Shown here piece by piece: positions 1 through 8,126 of a stretch of DNA of 64,000 nucleotides. The stretch comes from Lachnospiraceae bacterium (lineage in GTDB: Bacteria; Bacillota; Clostridia; Lachnospirales; Lachnospiraceae): NCBI GenBank assembly GCA_003507655.1, contig DNUZ01000024.1, forward strand, positions 124,001-188,000. The letters run 5' to 3'. Both the position numbers and the translations under genes were made by a program. The notes beneath the pieces are model-generated. The model had not been told where the DNA came from. It saw only the letters and a program-made list of their open reading frames with translations, and searched no databases. How positions within the stretch are numbered: position 1 is the first letter of the stretch; every line of letters begins with the position of its first letter.

Positions 1-261
1 CTGAGCAAAGATTTAGGAACAAGACATCGTGCAGCAGTGGGAATCAGTGAAGTCAGTGATTCTATGACGATCGTAGTATCGGAAGAGACCGGTAAAGTGT
101 CCCTGGCAGTAGAAGGAGAACTCTATCGAAACATAGACGAGGAATTTTTGAAGAAAAAACTTTCCGAAGGACATCTGAAAGATGTGGAAAACGGAAAGCT
201 CATAGATTGGAAGAGGAGGTTGCAGAATGTTAAAAAAGCTAAAGAACCTTCTGACAAATAA
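1..261 (+). CDS. cdaA: Diadenylate cyclase CdaA, C-terminal part (5' truncated)
   Basis: This is the last 86 codons of a membrane-bound diadenylate cyclase, which makes c-di-AMP from two ATP. The reading frame is open from base 1. It begins [20 protein letters not shown], the conserved DAC segment containing the GTRHRAA motif of the active site, followed by the typical VVSEETG stretch. The N-terminal membrane helices and the DGA motif lie outside the window. The stop at 259-261 falls inside the next gene, so the two are translationally coupled. The order cdaA-cdaR-glmM is the standard Firmicutes operon, which makes the identification firm. Only the missing 5' part limits what can be said. Confidence 0.93.
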   Translation: MSKDLGTRHRAAVGISEVSDSMTIVVSEETGKVSLAVEGELYRNIDEEFLKKKLSEGHLKDVENGKLIDWKRRLQNVKKAKEPSDK

Positions 262-1567
262 TATCGGTTTGAAATTTTTATCCGTTTTATTTGCGATGAT
301 CTTATGGCTGGTAGTGGTCAATATTGATGATCCGGATAAGACATCGACTTTTACTACCAATATTACGATCGCGAACGAAAATGCGATCGCAGATATGGGA
401 AAAAGCTATTCCATTATCAATGACAGTGGAACCGTAACTTTCCGGGTAACGGCAAAACGTTCAATTATCGAGCGTCTGACGAATTCCGATTTTAAGGCAA
501 CGGCAGATATGGAAAATATCGAACTGCATGATGACGGAACTGCCATTGTACCGATCGATATCAGTGCAGTACGCTATAGCAGCCAGTTAGATATTGATAG
601 AAAGAAGAAAAATTTAGAGCTTGCAGTAGAAGATTTACAGAGTAATCAGTTCAAGATCACAGCAGAGGCAACCGGAACCCCTGCGGAGGGAAGTGCGGTA
701 GGCGAATTGAAGGTTTCTCCGGATGTGCTTACAATCTCCGGTCCGGCATCTGTCGTGTCACAGATTAGTAAGGTACAGGCAGTGATCGATGTCAGCGAGA
801 AGTTTTCGGATGTTGAAGACAATGTGGTGCCGGTAGTATATGATGCATCGGGCAATACGCTTGATACGTCTAAGTTAACCTTTAGTCAGGATACGGTACA
901 GATCTCAGCACAGATTTTAAGTGTTAAAGAAATTCCGATCAACTGCGAGACCGGTGGACAGTTAGAGAGCGGATATCAGCAGATCAGCGTAGACTGTGAG
1001 CCGAAAAAGATCAAAGTCATGGGAACGGCAGAGAAATTAAATAAGGTCACCATGATCACAATCCCGGGTGAAGCACTGGATATTTCGGGTGCAAAAGAAA
1101 CACTGACAAAGGATATTGATATCAGTACCTATCTGCCGGATGGTGTCACATTAGTAGACAGTTCCCAGGCAAAAGTAAAGGTAACGATCGCGATTGAGCA
1201 GACCGAGACAAAGAACTTTAATGTCCCTGTGAAAAATATAAAAATCTTTAATTTATCGGATGACTGTAGCATAGAATATCAGGGTGACAAAATACCGGTT
1301 ACTTTAAAAGGTTATACGTCAGATTTAGAATCACTTTCGGCAGAAGATGTCATGTTATCCGTTGATGCATCAGGTGTACAGCCGGGAACGAATACACTTC
1401 CGCTGACACTGAACCTTGGAAGCGGCTATACATTAGTTGAGGATTCTGTGGTGACCATCAATGTGGTAGATCAGAGCGAAAAGCAGCAGGATACCAATAC
1501 GGACAGTGAGAGTAAGAAAGATAATAATAAAGAATACAGCAAGAAGAAAGAACAGAGTCAAGAATAG
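227..1567 (+). CDS. cdaR: CdaA regulatory protein CdaR (YbbR-domain protein)
   Basis: This is a membrane-anchored, extracytoplasmic regulator that binds CdaA and modulates c-di-AMP synthesis. The 446-residue product has a short basic N-terminus, one hydrophobic helix (about residues 14-32, with [15 protein letters not shown]) and then repeated beta-rich YbbR domains to about residue 415. The last 30 residues are a highly charged, low-complexity K/E/D/Q/S tail. The start ATG is preceded by GAGGAGG at 213-219 and overlaps the cdaA 3' end by 35 bases. The overlap and the following glmM gene are characteristic of this operon. Function is assigned from family and context; YbbR domains vary strongly in sequence. 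Confidence 0.92.
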   Translation: MLKKLKNLLTNNIGLKFLSVLFAMILWLVVVNIDDPDKTSTFTTNITIANENAIADMGKSYSIINDSGTVTFRVTAKRSIIERLTNSDFKATADMENIELHDDGTAIVPIDISAVRYSSQLDIDRKKKNLELAVEDLQSNQFKITAEATGTPAEGSAVGELKVSPDVLTISGPASVVSQISKVQAVIDVSEKFSDVEDNVVPVVYDASGNTLDTSKLTFSQDTVQISAQILSVKEIPINCETGGQLESGYQQISVDCEPKKIKVMGTAEKLNKVTMITIPGEALDISGAKETLTKDIDISTYLPDGVTLVDSSQAKVKVTIAIEQTETKNFNVPVKNIKIFNLSDDCSIEYQGDKIPVTLKGYTSDLESLSAEDVMLSVDASGVQPGTNTLPLTLNLGSGYTLVEDSVVTINVVDQSEKQQDTNTDSESKKDNNKEYSKKKEQSQE

Positions 1568-1597
1568 AAGAATACGGATATCAGGAGGAGTCTTATC

Positions 1598-2947
1598 ATG
1601 GCTAGAATGTTTGGAACAGATGGTGTAAGAGGCGTTGCGGGTTCAGAACTCACAATCGAACTTGCCATGAAGTTAGGGCAGGCAGGAGCTTATGCCCTGA
1701 CAAAAGAAAAAAGCCATCAGCCAACAATTATTGTGGGATGTGACACCAGAATTTCCGGCGGAATGTTAGCAAATGCTTTAATGGCAGGTATCTGCTCGGT
1801 AGGAGCAAATGCCGTTTATGCAGGAGTGCTGCCGACCCCGGCAGTTGCATATCTGACCAGAAAACATAAGGTGGACGCAGGAGTAGTGATCTCTGCTTCC
1901 CACAACCCGATGGAGTTTAACGGGATTAAATTTTTTAACGGGGAAGGATATAAGCTATCGGATGCATTAGAAGATGAGATCGAAGAGCTGATCAAAAACG
2001 AAATGAAGGACGTTACCATGCCGATCGGTTCCGGTGTCGGACGTGTGGAGTATCGTTTTGACATGCGAGAAGAATATGTGGATTTTATTGAAAAATGTGT
2101 GCCGGTAGATTTAAAGGACATGAAGATCGTAGTGGATTGTGCCGAGGGTGCTTCCCATTATACTTCGGTCAAAGTGCTGCGGGACTTAGGGGCCGATGTA
2201 GTAGCAATCCATACCAGTCCGGATGGAACGAATATCAATGCTAACTGCGGTTCGACACATATGGAAGAGCTGCGGGCAAGAGTCGTTTATGAAAAAGCAG
2301 ATGTCGGACTGGCGTTTGACGGAGATGCAGACCGAATGCTTGCAGTCGATGAATGTGGCGAGGTTGTGGATGGAGACCAGTTGATGTCCATCTGTGGCAA
2401 TTACATGAAGCAGAAGGGAACTTTAAAGAAAAATACGATCGTAGCAACCGTGATGAGCAACCTTGGAATGTTCTTAATGGGCGAGCGGGAAGGCATCCAT
2501 ATCGAAAAGACGAAGGTGGGTGACCGTTATGTGCTTGAGAATATGTTAGAAAACGGATATAATATCGGTGGAGAACAATCAGGACATATTATTTTCTTAG
2601 ATGAAAACACCACAGGTGACGGACTGCTCAGTGCATTACATCTGTTACAGGTCATGACAGAGACGAAGAAAAAACTCTCAGAGTTAGCTTCGATCATGGA
2701 GGTACTTCCACAGGCATTGGTCAATGCAAAGGTACCAAACCATAAGAAGGAACACTTTGAAGAGTATGCTGAGATTGCCGAGGCTATTGCCGAAGTGGAA
2801 GCAAAGTTTGCAGGAGAAGGCAGAGTGCTGATCCGTCCTTCCGGAACAGAGCCTTTAGTAAGGGTTATGATAGAGGGAAAAGACCAGCAGCTGATAGAGA
2901 GTGAGGCACAGAAGTTAGCGGAACTGATCAGCAGTATCATGCTGTAA
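1598..2947 (+). CDS. glmM: Phosphoglucosamine mutase GlmM
   Basis: This cytoplasmic enzyme interconverts glucosamine-6-phosphate and glucosamine-1-phosphate on the way to UDP-GlcNAc. The product is 449 residues, the normal family length. It starts with MFGTDGVRG, has the phosphoserine loop SASHNP with the catalytic serine at residue 101, the metal-binding DGDAD at 241-245, the sugar-specificity loop GGEQSGH near 325, and the C-terminal phosphate-binding RPSGTEP near 412. A clear AGGAGG lies upstream of the ATG. It follows cdaR by 30 bases. In other Firmicutes GlmM contacts CdaA and inhibits it, which links c-di-AMP to wall synthesis. It supplies precursor for peptidoglycan and for amino sugars of the downstream glycan locus. 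Confidence 0.97.
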   Translation: MARMFGTDGVRGVAGSELTIELAMKLGQAGAYALTKEKSHQPTIIVGCDTRISGGMLANALMAGICSVGANAVYAGVLPTPAVAYLTRKHKVDAGVVISASHNPMEFNGIKFFNGEGYKLSDALEDEIEELIKNEMKDVTMPIGSGVGRVEYRFDMREEYVDFIEKCVPVDLKDMKIVVDCAEGASHYTSVKVLRDLGADVVAIHTSPDGTNINANCGSTHMEELRARVVYEKADVGLAFDGDADRMLAVDECGEVVDGDQLMSICGNYMKQKGTLKKNTIVATVMSNLGMFLMGEREGIHIEKTKVGDRYVLENMLENGYNIGGEQSGHIIFLDENTTGDGLLSALHLLQVMTETKKKLSELASIMEVLPQALVNAKVPNHKKEHFEEYAEIAEAIAEVEAKFAGEGRVLIRPSGTEPLVRVMIEGKDQQLIESEAQKLAELISSIML

Positions 2948-2970
2948 AATATGGGACTATGATGTATAAT
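2942..2970 (+). promoter_or_regulatory. Possible sigma-A promoter ahead of the HPr gene
   Basis: A perfect TATAAT stands at 2965-2970, 27 bases before the HPr start. Seventeen bases upstream is CTGTAA (2942-2947), a weak -35 matching TTGACA at three of six positions and overlapping the glmM stop. The -10 is convincing and the -35 is not, so this is only a candidate for separate expression of HPr. Confidence 0.3.
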
Positions 2971-2996
2971 GTATAGAAAAGAGAGGGGAATACTTT

Positions 2997-3260
2997 ATGG
3001 TATCACAAAAAGTAGCAATTAAGAATCCGACAGGATTACATTTAAGACCGGCAGGAGAGTTGTGTAAAGCGGCAATGCAGTATAAATCACTGATCACATT
3101 TAAATATGGTGATAACACGGCAAATGCAAAGAGCGTATTAAGCGTTTTAGGTGCCTGCATTAAATCGGGAGACGAGATCGAGTTTGTATGCACGGGCGAG
3201 GACGAAGAAGACGCCTTAAAAGGTGTAGTTGCAGCAGTAGAAAACGGACTTGGCGAGTAA
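2997..3260 (+). CDS. ptsH: HPr-family phosphocarrier protein
   Basis: This is a small cytoplasmic phosphocarrier of the PEP-dependent phosphotransferase system. The 87-residue product has the active-site motif TGLHLRPA with His15 and the regulatory serine Ser46 in NAKS, the site phosphorylated by HPr kinase in Gram-positive bacteria. Length and both sites match functional HPr, so it is either the main HPr or a close paralogue (Crh lacks His15, so Crh is excluded). A strong purine-rich ribosome site (GAGAGGGG) precedes the ATG. It lies between glmM and the glycan locus, with 49 and 58 base gaps, and may have its own promoter. Confidence 0.93.
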   Translation: MVSQKVAIKNPTGLHLRPAGELCKAAMQYKSLITFKYGDNTANAKSVLSVLGACIKSGDEIEFVCTGEDEEDALKGVVAAVENGLGE

Positions 3261-3318
3261 AAAACCAATCAGAATATAAAATATAAGAAAAACGTTAGAG
3301 AAAGAAAAGAGGTAAAAA

Positions 3319-4092
3319 ATGAAAGTTGTATTGTTAGCGGGAGGATTTGGAACCAGGATCAGCGAGGAAAGTCATTTAAGACCGAAGCCAATGGTAGAGA
3401 TTGGAGGAAAACCAATCCTTTGGCACATTATGAAATACTATTCTCATTTTGGTCATAATGAATTTATCATCTGCTGTGGTTACAAACAGCATGTCATCAA
3501 AGAGTGGTTTGCAAATTATTATTTGCATAACAGCGATATCACGTTTGATTTTACACAGGACAACAAAATGATCGTTCATAACAACGTGGCAGAGCCTTGG
3601 AAAGTCACATTGATCGACACAGGACTCAACACAATGACCGGAGGAAGGATCAAACGTATTAAAGATTATGTCAATAATGAGCCATTTATGCTTACTTATG
3701 GTGATGGTGTATCAAATGTTGATCTTGATAAACTGGTAGAGTTCCATAAGAGTCACGGTAAGATTGCAACAATGACAGCCGTAAACGTAGGACAGCAGTT
3801 CGGCGTACTTGAAATTGATGAGGACGGAACGATCAATAAGTTCCGCGAAAAATCTGATTCCGACGGTGGCGTGATCAATGCAGGATTTATGGTGTTAAAC
3901 CCGGAAATCTTTGATTACATTGAAGGTGATTCCACAGTGTTTGAAAAACAGCCGTTAGAGACTGTGGCAGCAGAAGGACAGTTGAAAGCATATATGCATC
4001 ACGGATTCTGGAAGTGCATGGATACACAGCGTGACAGAGAAAAATTAGAAGAAATGATCGCATCCGGGGAAGCACCTTGGATGGTATGGTAG
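3319..4092 (+). CDS. rfbF: Glucose-1-phosphate cytidylyltransferase
   Basis: This enzyme makes CDP-glucose from CTP and glucose-1-phosphate, the entry step to CDP-linked 3,6-dideoxyhexoses. The 257-residue product has exactly the usual family length. It starts with the nucleotidyltransferase signature LLAGGFGTRI, followed by LRPKPMVEIGGKPIL, and has the metal-site region TYGDGVSNVD near residue 130 and the C-terminal GFWKCMDT. It opens a tightly packed run with rfbG and rfbH (gaps of 9 and 2 bases), the classic CDP-dideoxysugar order. An AAGAGG ribosome site precedes the start. Related UTP- or dTTP-using enzymes lack the ICCGYK and WKCMDT features. Confidence 0.95.
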   Translation: MKVVLLAGGFGTRISEESHLRPKPMVEIGGKPILWHIMKYYSHFGHNEFIICCGYKQHVIKEWFANYYLHNSDITFDFTQDNKMIVHNNVAEPWKVTLIDTGLNTMTGGRIKRIKDYVNNEPFMLTYGDGVSNVDLDKLVEFHKSHGKIATMTAVNVGQQFGVLEIDEDGTINKFREKSDSDGGVINAGFMVLNPEIFDYIEGDSTVFEKQPLETVAAEGQLKAYMHHGFWKCMDTQRDREKLEEMIASGEAPWMVW

Positions 4093-4101
4093 GAGAAAAC
4101 A

Positions 4102-5154
4102 ATGGATTTACAGTTTTATAAAGATAAAAAAGTCTTAGTGACAGGACATACCGGATTCAAGGGTTCCTGGCTCTGCCGCATTTTAGTGAATGCAGGGGCA
4201 GAAGTGACAGGATATTCTTTAGAGCCGCCGACAGAGCCGAATCTGTTCTCTATGTGTGGTGCGGAAGATCAGATGAATTCCATTATCGGAGACATCCGCG
4301 ACAGGGAGCATTTAAGCAAAGTATTTGAAGAAGTACAGCCGGAAATCGTACTGCATCTTGCAGCACAGCCGATTGTCCGTGATTCTTATAAAGATCCGGT
4401 TTATACATACGAGACAAACGTGATGGGAACCGTTAATATCTGTGAATGTGTGAGACAGAACCCTTGTGTGAAGAGCTTTTTGAATGTTACGACAGACAAG
4501 GTATATAAAAATAATGAGTGGGAATGGGGCTATCGTGAGAACGAGCCGTTAGACGGTTATGATCCATATTCGAACAGCAAGTCCTGTTCAGAGCTGGTAA
4601 CACACAGCTATATCAATTCTTTTTATAATGAGATGGATGTGGCAGTGTCTACGGCAAGAGCCGGAAATGTGATCGGCGGCGGGGATTTTGCAAATGACAG
4701 GATCATTCCGGACTGTGTCAGAGCAGCCGAGAAAAAAGAGGACATCATTGTGCGTAACCCACATTCCACAAGACCATATCAGCATGTGTTAGAACCTCTT
4801 GCAATGTATCTGACGATAGCGAAAGAGCAGTATGAGGATAAAAAATACGCAGGCTTCTATAACGTGGGACCGGATGACTGTGACTGCGTTACAACAGGAG
4901 AACTGGTAGACATCTTCTGTGCAAAGTGGGGCGAAGGCATGAAGTGGGTCAACAAGTTCATGGGAGGCCCTCATGAGGCAAACTTTTTAAAATTGGACTG
5001 CTCAAAAGTAAAAACCGTATTTGGCTGGTCCCCAAGATGGCATGTGGAAGAAGCCATTGAAAAGACTGTAGAGTGGTCAAAGGTTTACTTTGCAAAGGGA
5101 GACATCCCGAAATGTATGGACGAACAGATTAATGAGTTCTTTGGAGGAAAATAA
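4102..5154 (+). CDS. rfbG: CDP-glucose 4,6-dehydratase
   Basis: This NAD-dependent short-chain dehydrogenase converts CDP-glucose to CDP-4-keto-6-deoxyglucose. The 350-residue product has the nucleotide-binding GHTGFKGSW at the N-terminus, the catalytic TTDKVY segment near residue 132, and the YSNSK (YxxxK) pair near 156. RAGNVIGGGD and TRPYQHVLEP further on are typical of the CDP-glucose branch of the family. It lies between rfbF and rfbH, which supply its substrate and use its product. The start has TAGGAGA eight bases upstream, overlapping the preceding gene's stop. Confidence 0.95.
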   Translation: MDLQFYKDKKVLVTGHTGFKGSWLCRILVNAGAEVTGYSLEPPTEPNLFSMCGAEDQMNSIIGDIRDREHLSKVFEEVQPEIVLHLAAQPIVRDSYKDPVYTYETNVMGTVNICECVRQNPCVKSFLNVTTDKVYKNNEWEWGYRENEPLDGYDPYSNSKSCSELVTHSYINSFYNEMDVAVSTARAGNVIGGGDFANDRIIPDCVRAAEKKEDIIVRNPHSTRPYQHVLEPLAMYLTIAKEQYEDKKYAGFYNVGPDDCDCVTTGELVDIFCAKWGEGMKWVNKFMGGPHEANFLKLDCSKVKTVFGWSPRWHVEEAIEKTVEWSKVYFAKGDIPKCMDEQINEFFGGK

Positions 5155-5156
5155 GA

Positions 5157-6500
5157 ATGTTTGAAAATAAGACAGAACAGCAGGCAAAAGAAGAAATTTT
5201 AAAAATGGTAGAGGAATACTGTAACACCTACCATAATCAGAAAAAAGCATTTCAGGAAGGCGACAGAATTCCTTACGCATCCCGTGTATATGACAGTGCA
5301 GAGATGGTAAATCTTGTAGACAGTTCTTTAGAGTTCTGGTTAACAGCAGGAAGATATACCGCACAGTTTGAAAAAGCATTTGCAGAATATTTAGGAGTAA
5401 GATACTGCTCTTTAGTAAACTCCGGTTCTTCTGCAAACTTGAATGCATTTATGGCACTGACATCCCCATTATTAGGCGAGCGTCAGGTAAAACCGGGCGA
5501 TGAAATGATCACAGTAGCAGCAGGTTTCCCTACAACGGTAACACCGGCGATCCAGTACGGTGTTGTTCCGGTATTCGTAGACGTAACCATCCCACAGTAC
5601 AACATCGATGTTACACAGTTAGAAGCTGCATTATCCGATAAGACAAAAGTAGTTATGGCAGCTCATACATTAGGAAATCCGTTTGATCTATCCGCAGTTA
5701 AGACATTTTGTGACAAGCACAATCTCTGGCTGATCGAGGACAACTGTGATGCACTTGGTTCTAAATATGTGATCGATGGAGAAGAGAAATTCACAGGAAC
5801 CATTGGTGATATCGGAACTTCCAGTTTTTATCCGCCACATCATATGACCATGGGCGAAGGTGGAGCCGTTTATACCAATGATCCGTTATTAAATAAATGT
5901 ATCCGTTCTATGAGAGACTGGGGACGTGACTGCGTATGTGCATCCGGACAGGACAACCTTTGCGGACATCGTTTTGACAAACAGTATGGCGAACTTCCGT
6001 TAGGATATGACCACAAATATGTATATTCACATTTTGGATATAACTTAAAGGCAACCGATATGCAGGCAGCAGTCGGATGTGCACAGATCGTAAAATTCCC
6101 GAAATTCGTAGAGAGAAGAAGAGAAAATTTTGACCGCTTAAAAGCAGGTCTTGCAGGAACAGAGGATAAGCTGATCCTTCCGGTACCATGTGAGAATTCC
6201 CGCCCAAGCTGGTTTGGATTCTTGATCACCTGTAAAGAGGGCGTAGACAGAAACAAAGTCGTACAGTATGTGGAAAATCATGGTGTACAGACCCGTATGC
6301 TCTTTGCCGGAAACCTGACAAAACATCCATGCTTTGACCAGATGAGAGCAACCGGAGAGGGTTACCGCATTGTCGGAGAACTGACAAACACAGACAGAAT
6401 TATGAATGACACGTTCTGGGTAGGTGTATATCCGGGAATGACCGATGAAATGATCGATTATATGGCAAAGACCATTAAAGAGGCTGTAGATCAGCAGTAA
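5157..6500 (+). CDS. rfbH: CDP-4-keto-6-deoxyglucose 3-dehydrase (E1), iron-sulfur PMP enzyme
   Basis: This enzyme removes the C3 hydroxyl of CDP-4-keto-6-deoxyglucose. It is an unusual member of the DegT/DnrJ aminotransferase fold that binds PMP and a [2Fe-2S] cluster. The 447-residue product shows the tell-tale change: where aminotransferases carry the PLP lysine, this one has YPPHHMTMGEGG, with His228 in the lysine position. The cluster ligands are visible as C-x-C-x7-C at Cys259, Cys261 and Cys269, plus Cys197. SGSSANL near residue 95 is the cofactor phosphate site. The known partner reductase (E3) is not in the window, so the electron donor must be encoded elsewhere. The start is two bases after the rfbG stop. 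Confidence 0.95.
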   Translation: MFENKTEQQAKEEILKMVEEYCNTYHNQKKAFQEGDRIPYASRVYDSAEMVNLVDSSLEFWLTAGRYTAQFEKAFAEYLGVRYCSLVNSGSSANLNAFMALTSPLLGERQVKPGDEMITVAAGFPTTVTPAIQYGVVPVFVDVTIPQYNIDVTQLEAALSDKTKVVMAAHTLGNPFDLSAVKTFCDKHNLWLIEDNCDALGSKYVIDGEEKFTGTIGDIGTSSFYPPHHMTMGEGGAVYTNDPLLNKCIRSMRDWGRDCVCASGQDNLCGHRFDKQYGELPLGYDHKYVYSHFGYNLKATDMQAAVGCAQIVKFPKFVERRRENFDRLKAGLAGTEDKLILPVPCENSRPSWFGFLITCKEGVDRNKVVQYVENHGVQTRMLFAGNLTKHPCFDQMRATGEGYRIVGELTNTDRIMNDTFWVGVYPGMTDEMIDYMAKTIKEAVDQQ

Positions 6501-6512
6501 GGAGATAGATTC

Positions 6513-8111
6513 ATGGGAGAGATCAAGTTATTGGACTGTACGCTGCGTGACGGCGGTTATGTAAATGACTGGAATTTTGGACACAATAATCTTGTAAGTG
6601 TGTTTGAACGTATGGTAGATGCAAACATTGATATTATCGAAATCGGTTTTTTAGATGACAGAAGACCATTTGATATCAACCGCAGCATTATGCCGGATAC
6701 GGACAGCGTAGAAAAGATTTACGGCGGACTGGACAGAAAACAGGCAATGGTAGTCGGAATGATCGACTATGGTACCTGTAAACTGGAAAATATAAAACCT
6801 TGCAGCGAGAGCTTTTTAGACGGTATCCGTGTCATCTTTAAAAAACATTTAAGAAAAGATGCGCTGGCTTACTGTGCAGAGATAAAAAAACTCGGTTATA
6901 AAGTTTTTGCACAGCTTGTATCCGTGACAACTTATGAAGACGATGAAATGATGGATCTGATCCGTCTTGCTAATGAAGTAAAACCATATGCGGTATCCAT
7001 GGTAGATACTTACGGACTCATGCATCAGGAGAATTTAAAGCATTATTTTGATTTGTTAAATGAACACTTAGCACCTGAGATCGGGATCGGATATCATGGT
7101 CATAACAATTTTCAGATGGGTTATGCGAACTGTATCGAGATGGCATCCCAGAAGACAGACCGTGAGATGTTAGTAGACGGAAGTGTTTACGGTATGGGAA
7201 AAAGTGCCGGAAATGCACCAATCGAGTTAGTGGCAATGCATTTAAATGACTGCTTTGGAAAAGATTACCATATCAGCCAGATTTTAGAAGCAATCGATGC
7301 GAATATCATGGATTTCTATAAGCCCGCAACCTGGGGTTACAATATGTTCTTCTTCATTGCGGCATTGAACAACTGCCATCCGAACTATGTTTCGGATCTG
7401 ATGAATAAGAGAACCCTTTCCGTAAAGGCAATTAATCAGATCCTTGGAAAATTAGAGGGCGATAAGAAGCTTTTATACGATAAGAACTATTTAGAGAACC
7501 TCTATTTAGAATATCAGAATGTCGATGTGGATGATACGGCAGACATGGCAGAGCTGACAAAAGCATTTGCCGGAAGAAATGTGCTGCTCTTAGGGCCGGG
7601 AATGAATGTGGAAAAACAGAAAGACCGTATTGAGTCCTATGTAAAAGAAAACGATCCGATCATCGTATCGATCAACTTCGTATCTGAATTGTTTAAACCG
7701 GATTATATTTTTCTCAGTAATGCGAAGCGTTATGTGCAGTTAGCAACCGAGCTGCTGCAAAAAGGCGACGAATTTAAAGTGATCGCAACGTCAAATGTAA
7801 CAAAGACAAGCGGAAAATTTGACTATACCTTAAAATATGCAACACTCTTAGATGAGAATGCAGAGATCATCGACAATTCCTTTATCATGCTGTTGAAGGT
7901 CATGATTCGCCTTGGCGTAAAGAAAGTTGCATTGGGCGGCTTTGATGGATATATGGGGGATCGAAGAAAGAATTATGTGAACCCGAACATGGAATATAAA
8001 TTCAGCAAAAAACAGGCAGAATCTTTAAATGAGTATGTCTGCACAGTATTAAAGACATTGTCAGATGAGCTGGAGATGGAGTTTATTACAGACTCATTGT
8101 ATGCAGAGTAG
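6513..8111 (+). CDS. DRE-TIM aldolase fused to a C-terminal MptE/GT42-like domain (copy 1)
   Basis: This 532-residue two-domain protein has an N-terminal region (about 1-290) that is an HMG-CoA-lyase/4-hydroxy-2-oxovalerate-aldolase-type TIM barrel. It carries DCTLRDGG (Asp8 to Gly15) and the metal-binding His195-Gly-His197-Asn. After a helical linker, residues about 355-532 form an alpha/beta domain starting LLLGPGMN, with VSINFV and ALGGFDGY motifs. These resemble the DUF115/MptE and GT42 sialyltransferase fold; that resemblance is my reading of the pattern, not a search result. It lies between rfbH and a TPP enzyme. A second copy with the same architecture lies at 62100-63662. It may make or consume a 2-keto acid used for a branched or acidic sugar, but the true reaction is unknown. 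Confidence 0.75.
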   Translation: MGEIKLLDCTLRDGGYVNDWNFGHNNLVSVFERMVDANIDIIEIGFLDDRRPFDINRSIMPDTDSVEKIYGGLDRKQAMVVGMIDYGTCKLENIKPCSESFLDGIRVIFKKHLRKDALAYCAEIKKLGYKVFAQLVSVTTYEDDEMMDLIRLANEVKPYAVSMVDTYGLMHQENLKHYFDLLNEHLAPEIGIGYHGHNNFQMGYANCIEMASQKTDREMLVDGSVYGMGKSAGNAPIELVAMHLNDCFGKDYHISQILEAIDANIMDFYKPATWGYNMFFFIAALNNCHPNYVSDLMNKRTLSVKAINQILGKLEGDKKLLYDKNYLENLYLEYQNVDVDDTADMAELTKAFAGRNVLLLGPGMNVEKQKDRIESYVKENDPIIVSINFVSELFKPDYIFLSNAKRYVQLATELLQKGDEFKVIATSNVTKTSGKFDYTLKYATLLDENAEIIDNSFIMLLKVMIRLGVKKVALGGFDGYMGDRRKNYVNPNMEYKFSKKQAESLNEYVCTVLKTLSDELEMEFITDSLYAE

Positions 8112-8126
8112 TGAGGAGATAAGCAA

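Noticed and set aside
3250..3280. Possible promoter before rfbF (TTGGCG, 19 bases, TATAAA)
   Set aside because: Spacing of 19 and a weak -35 inside the HPr gene make it little better than chance in A+T-rich DNA.
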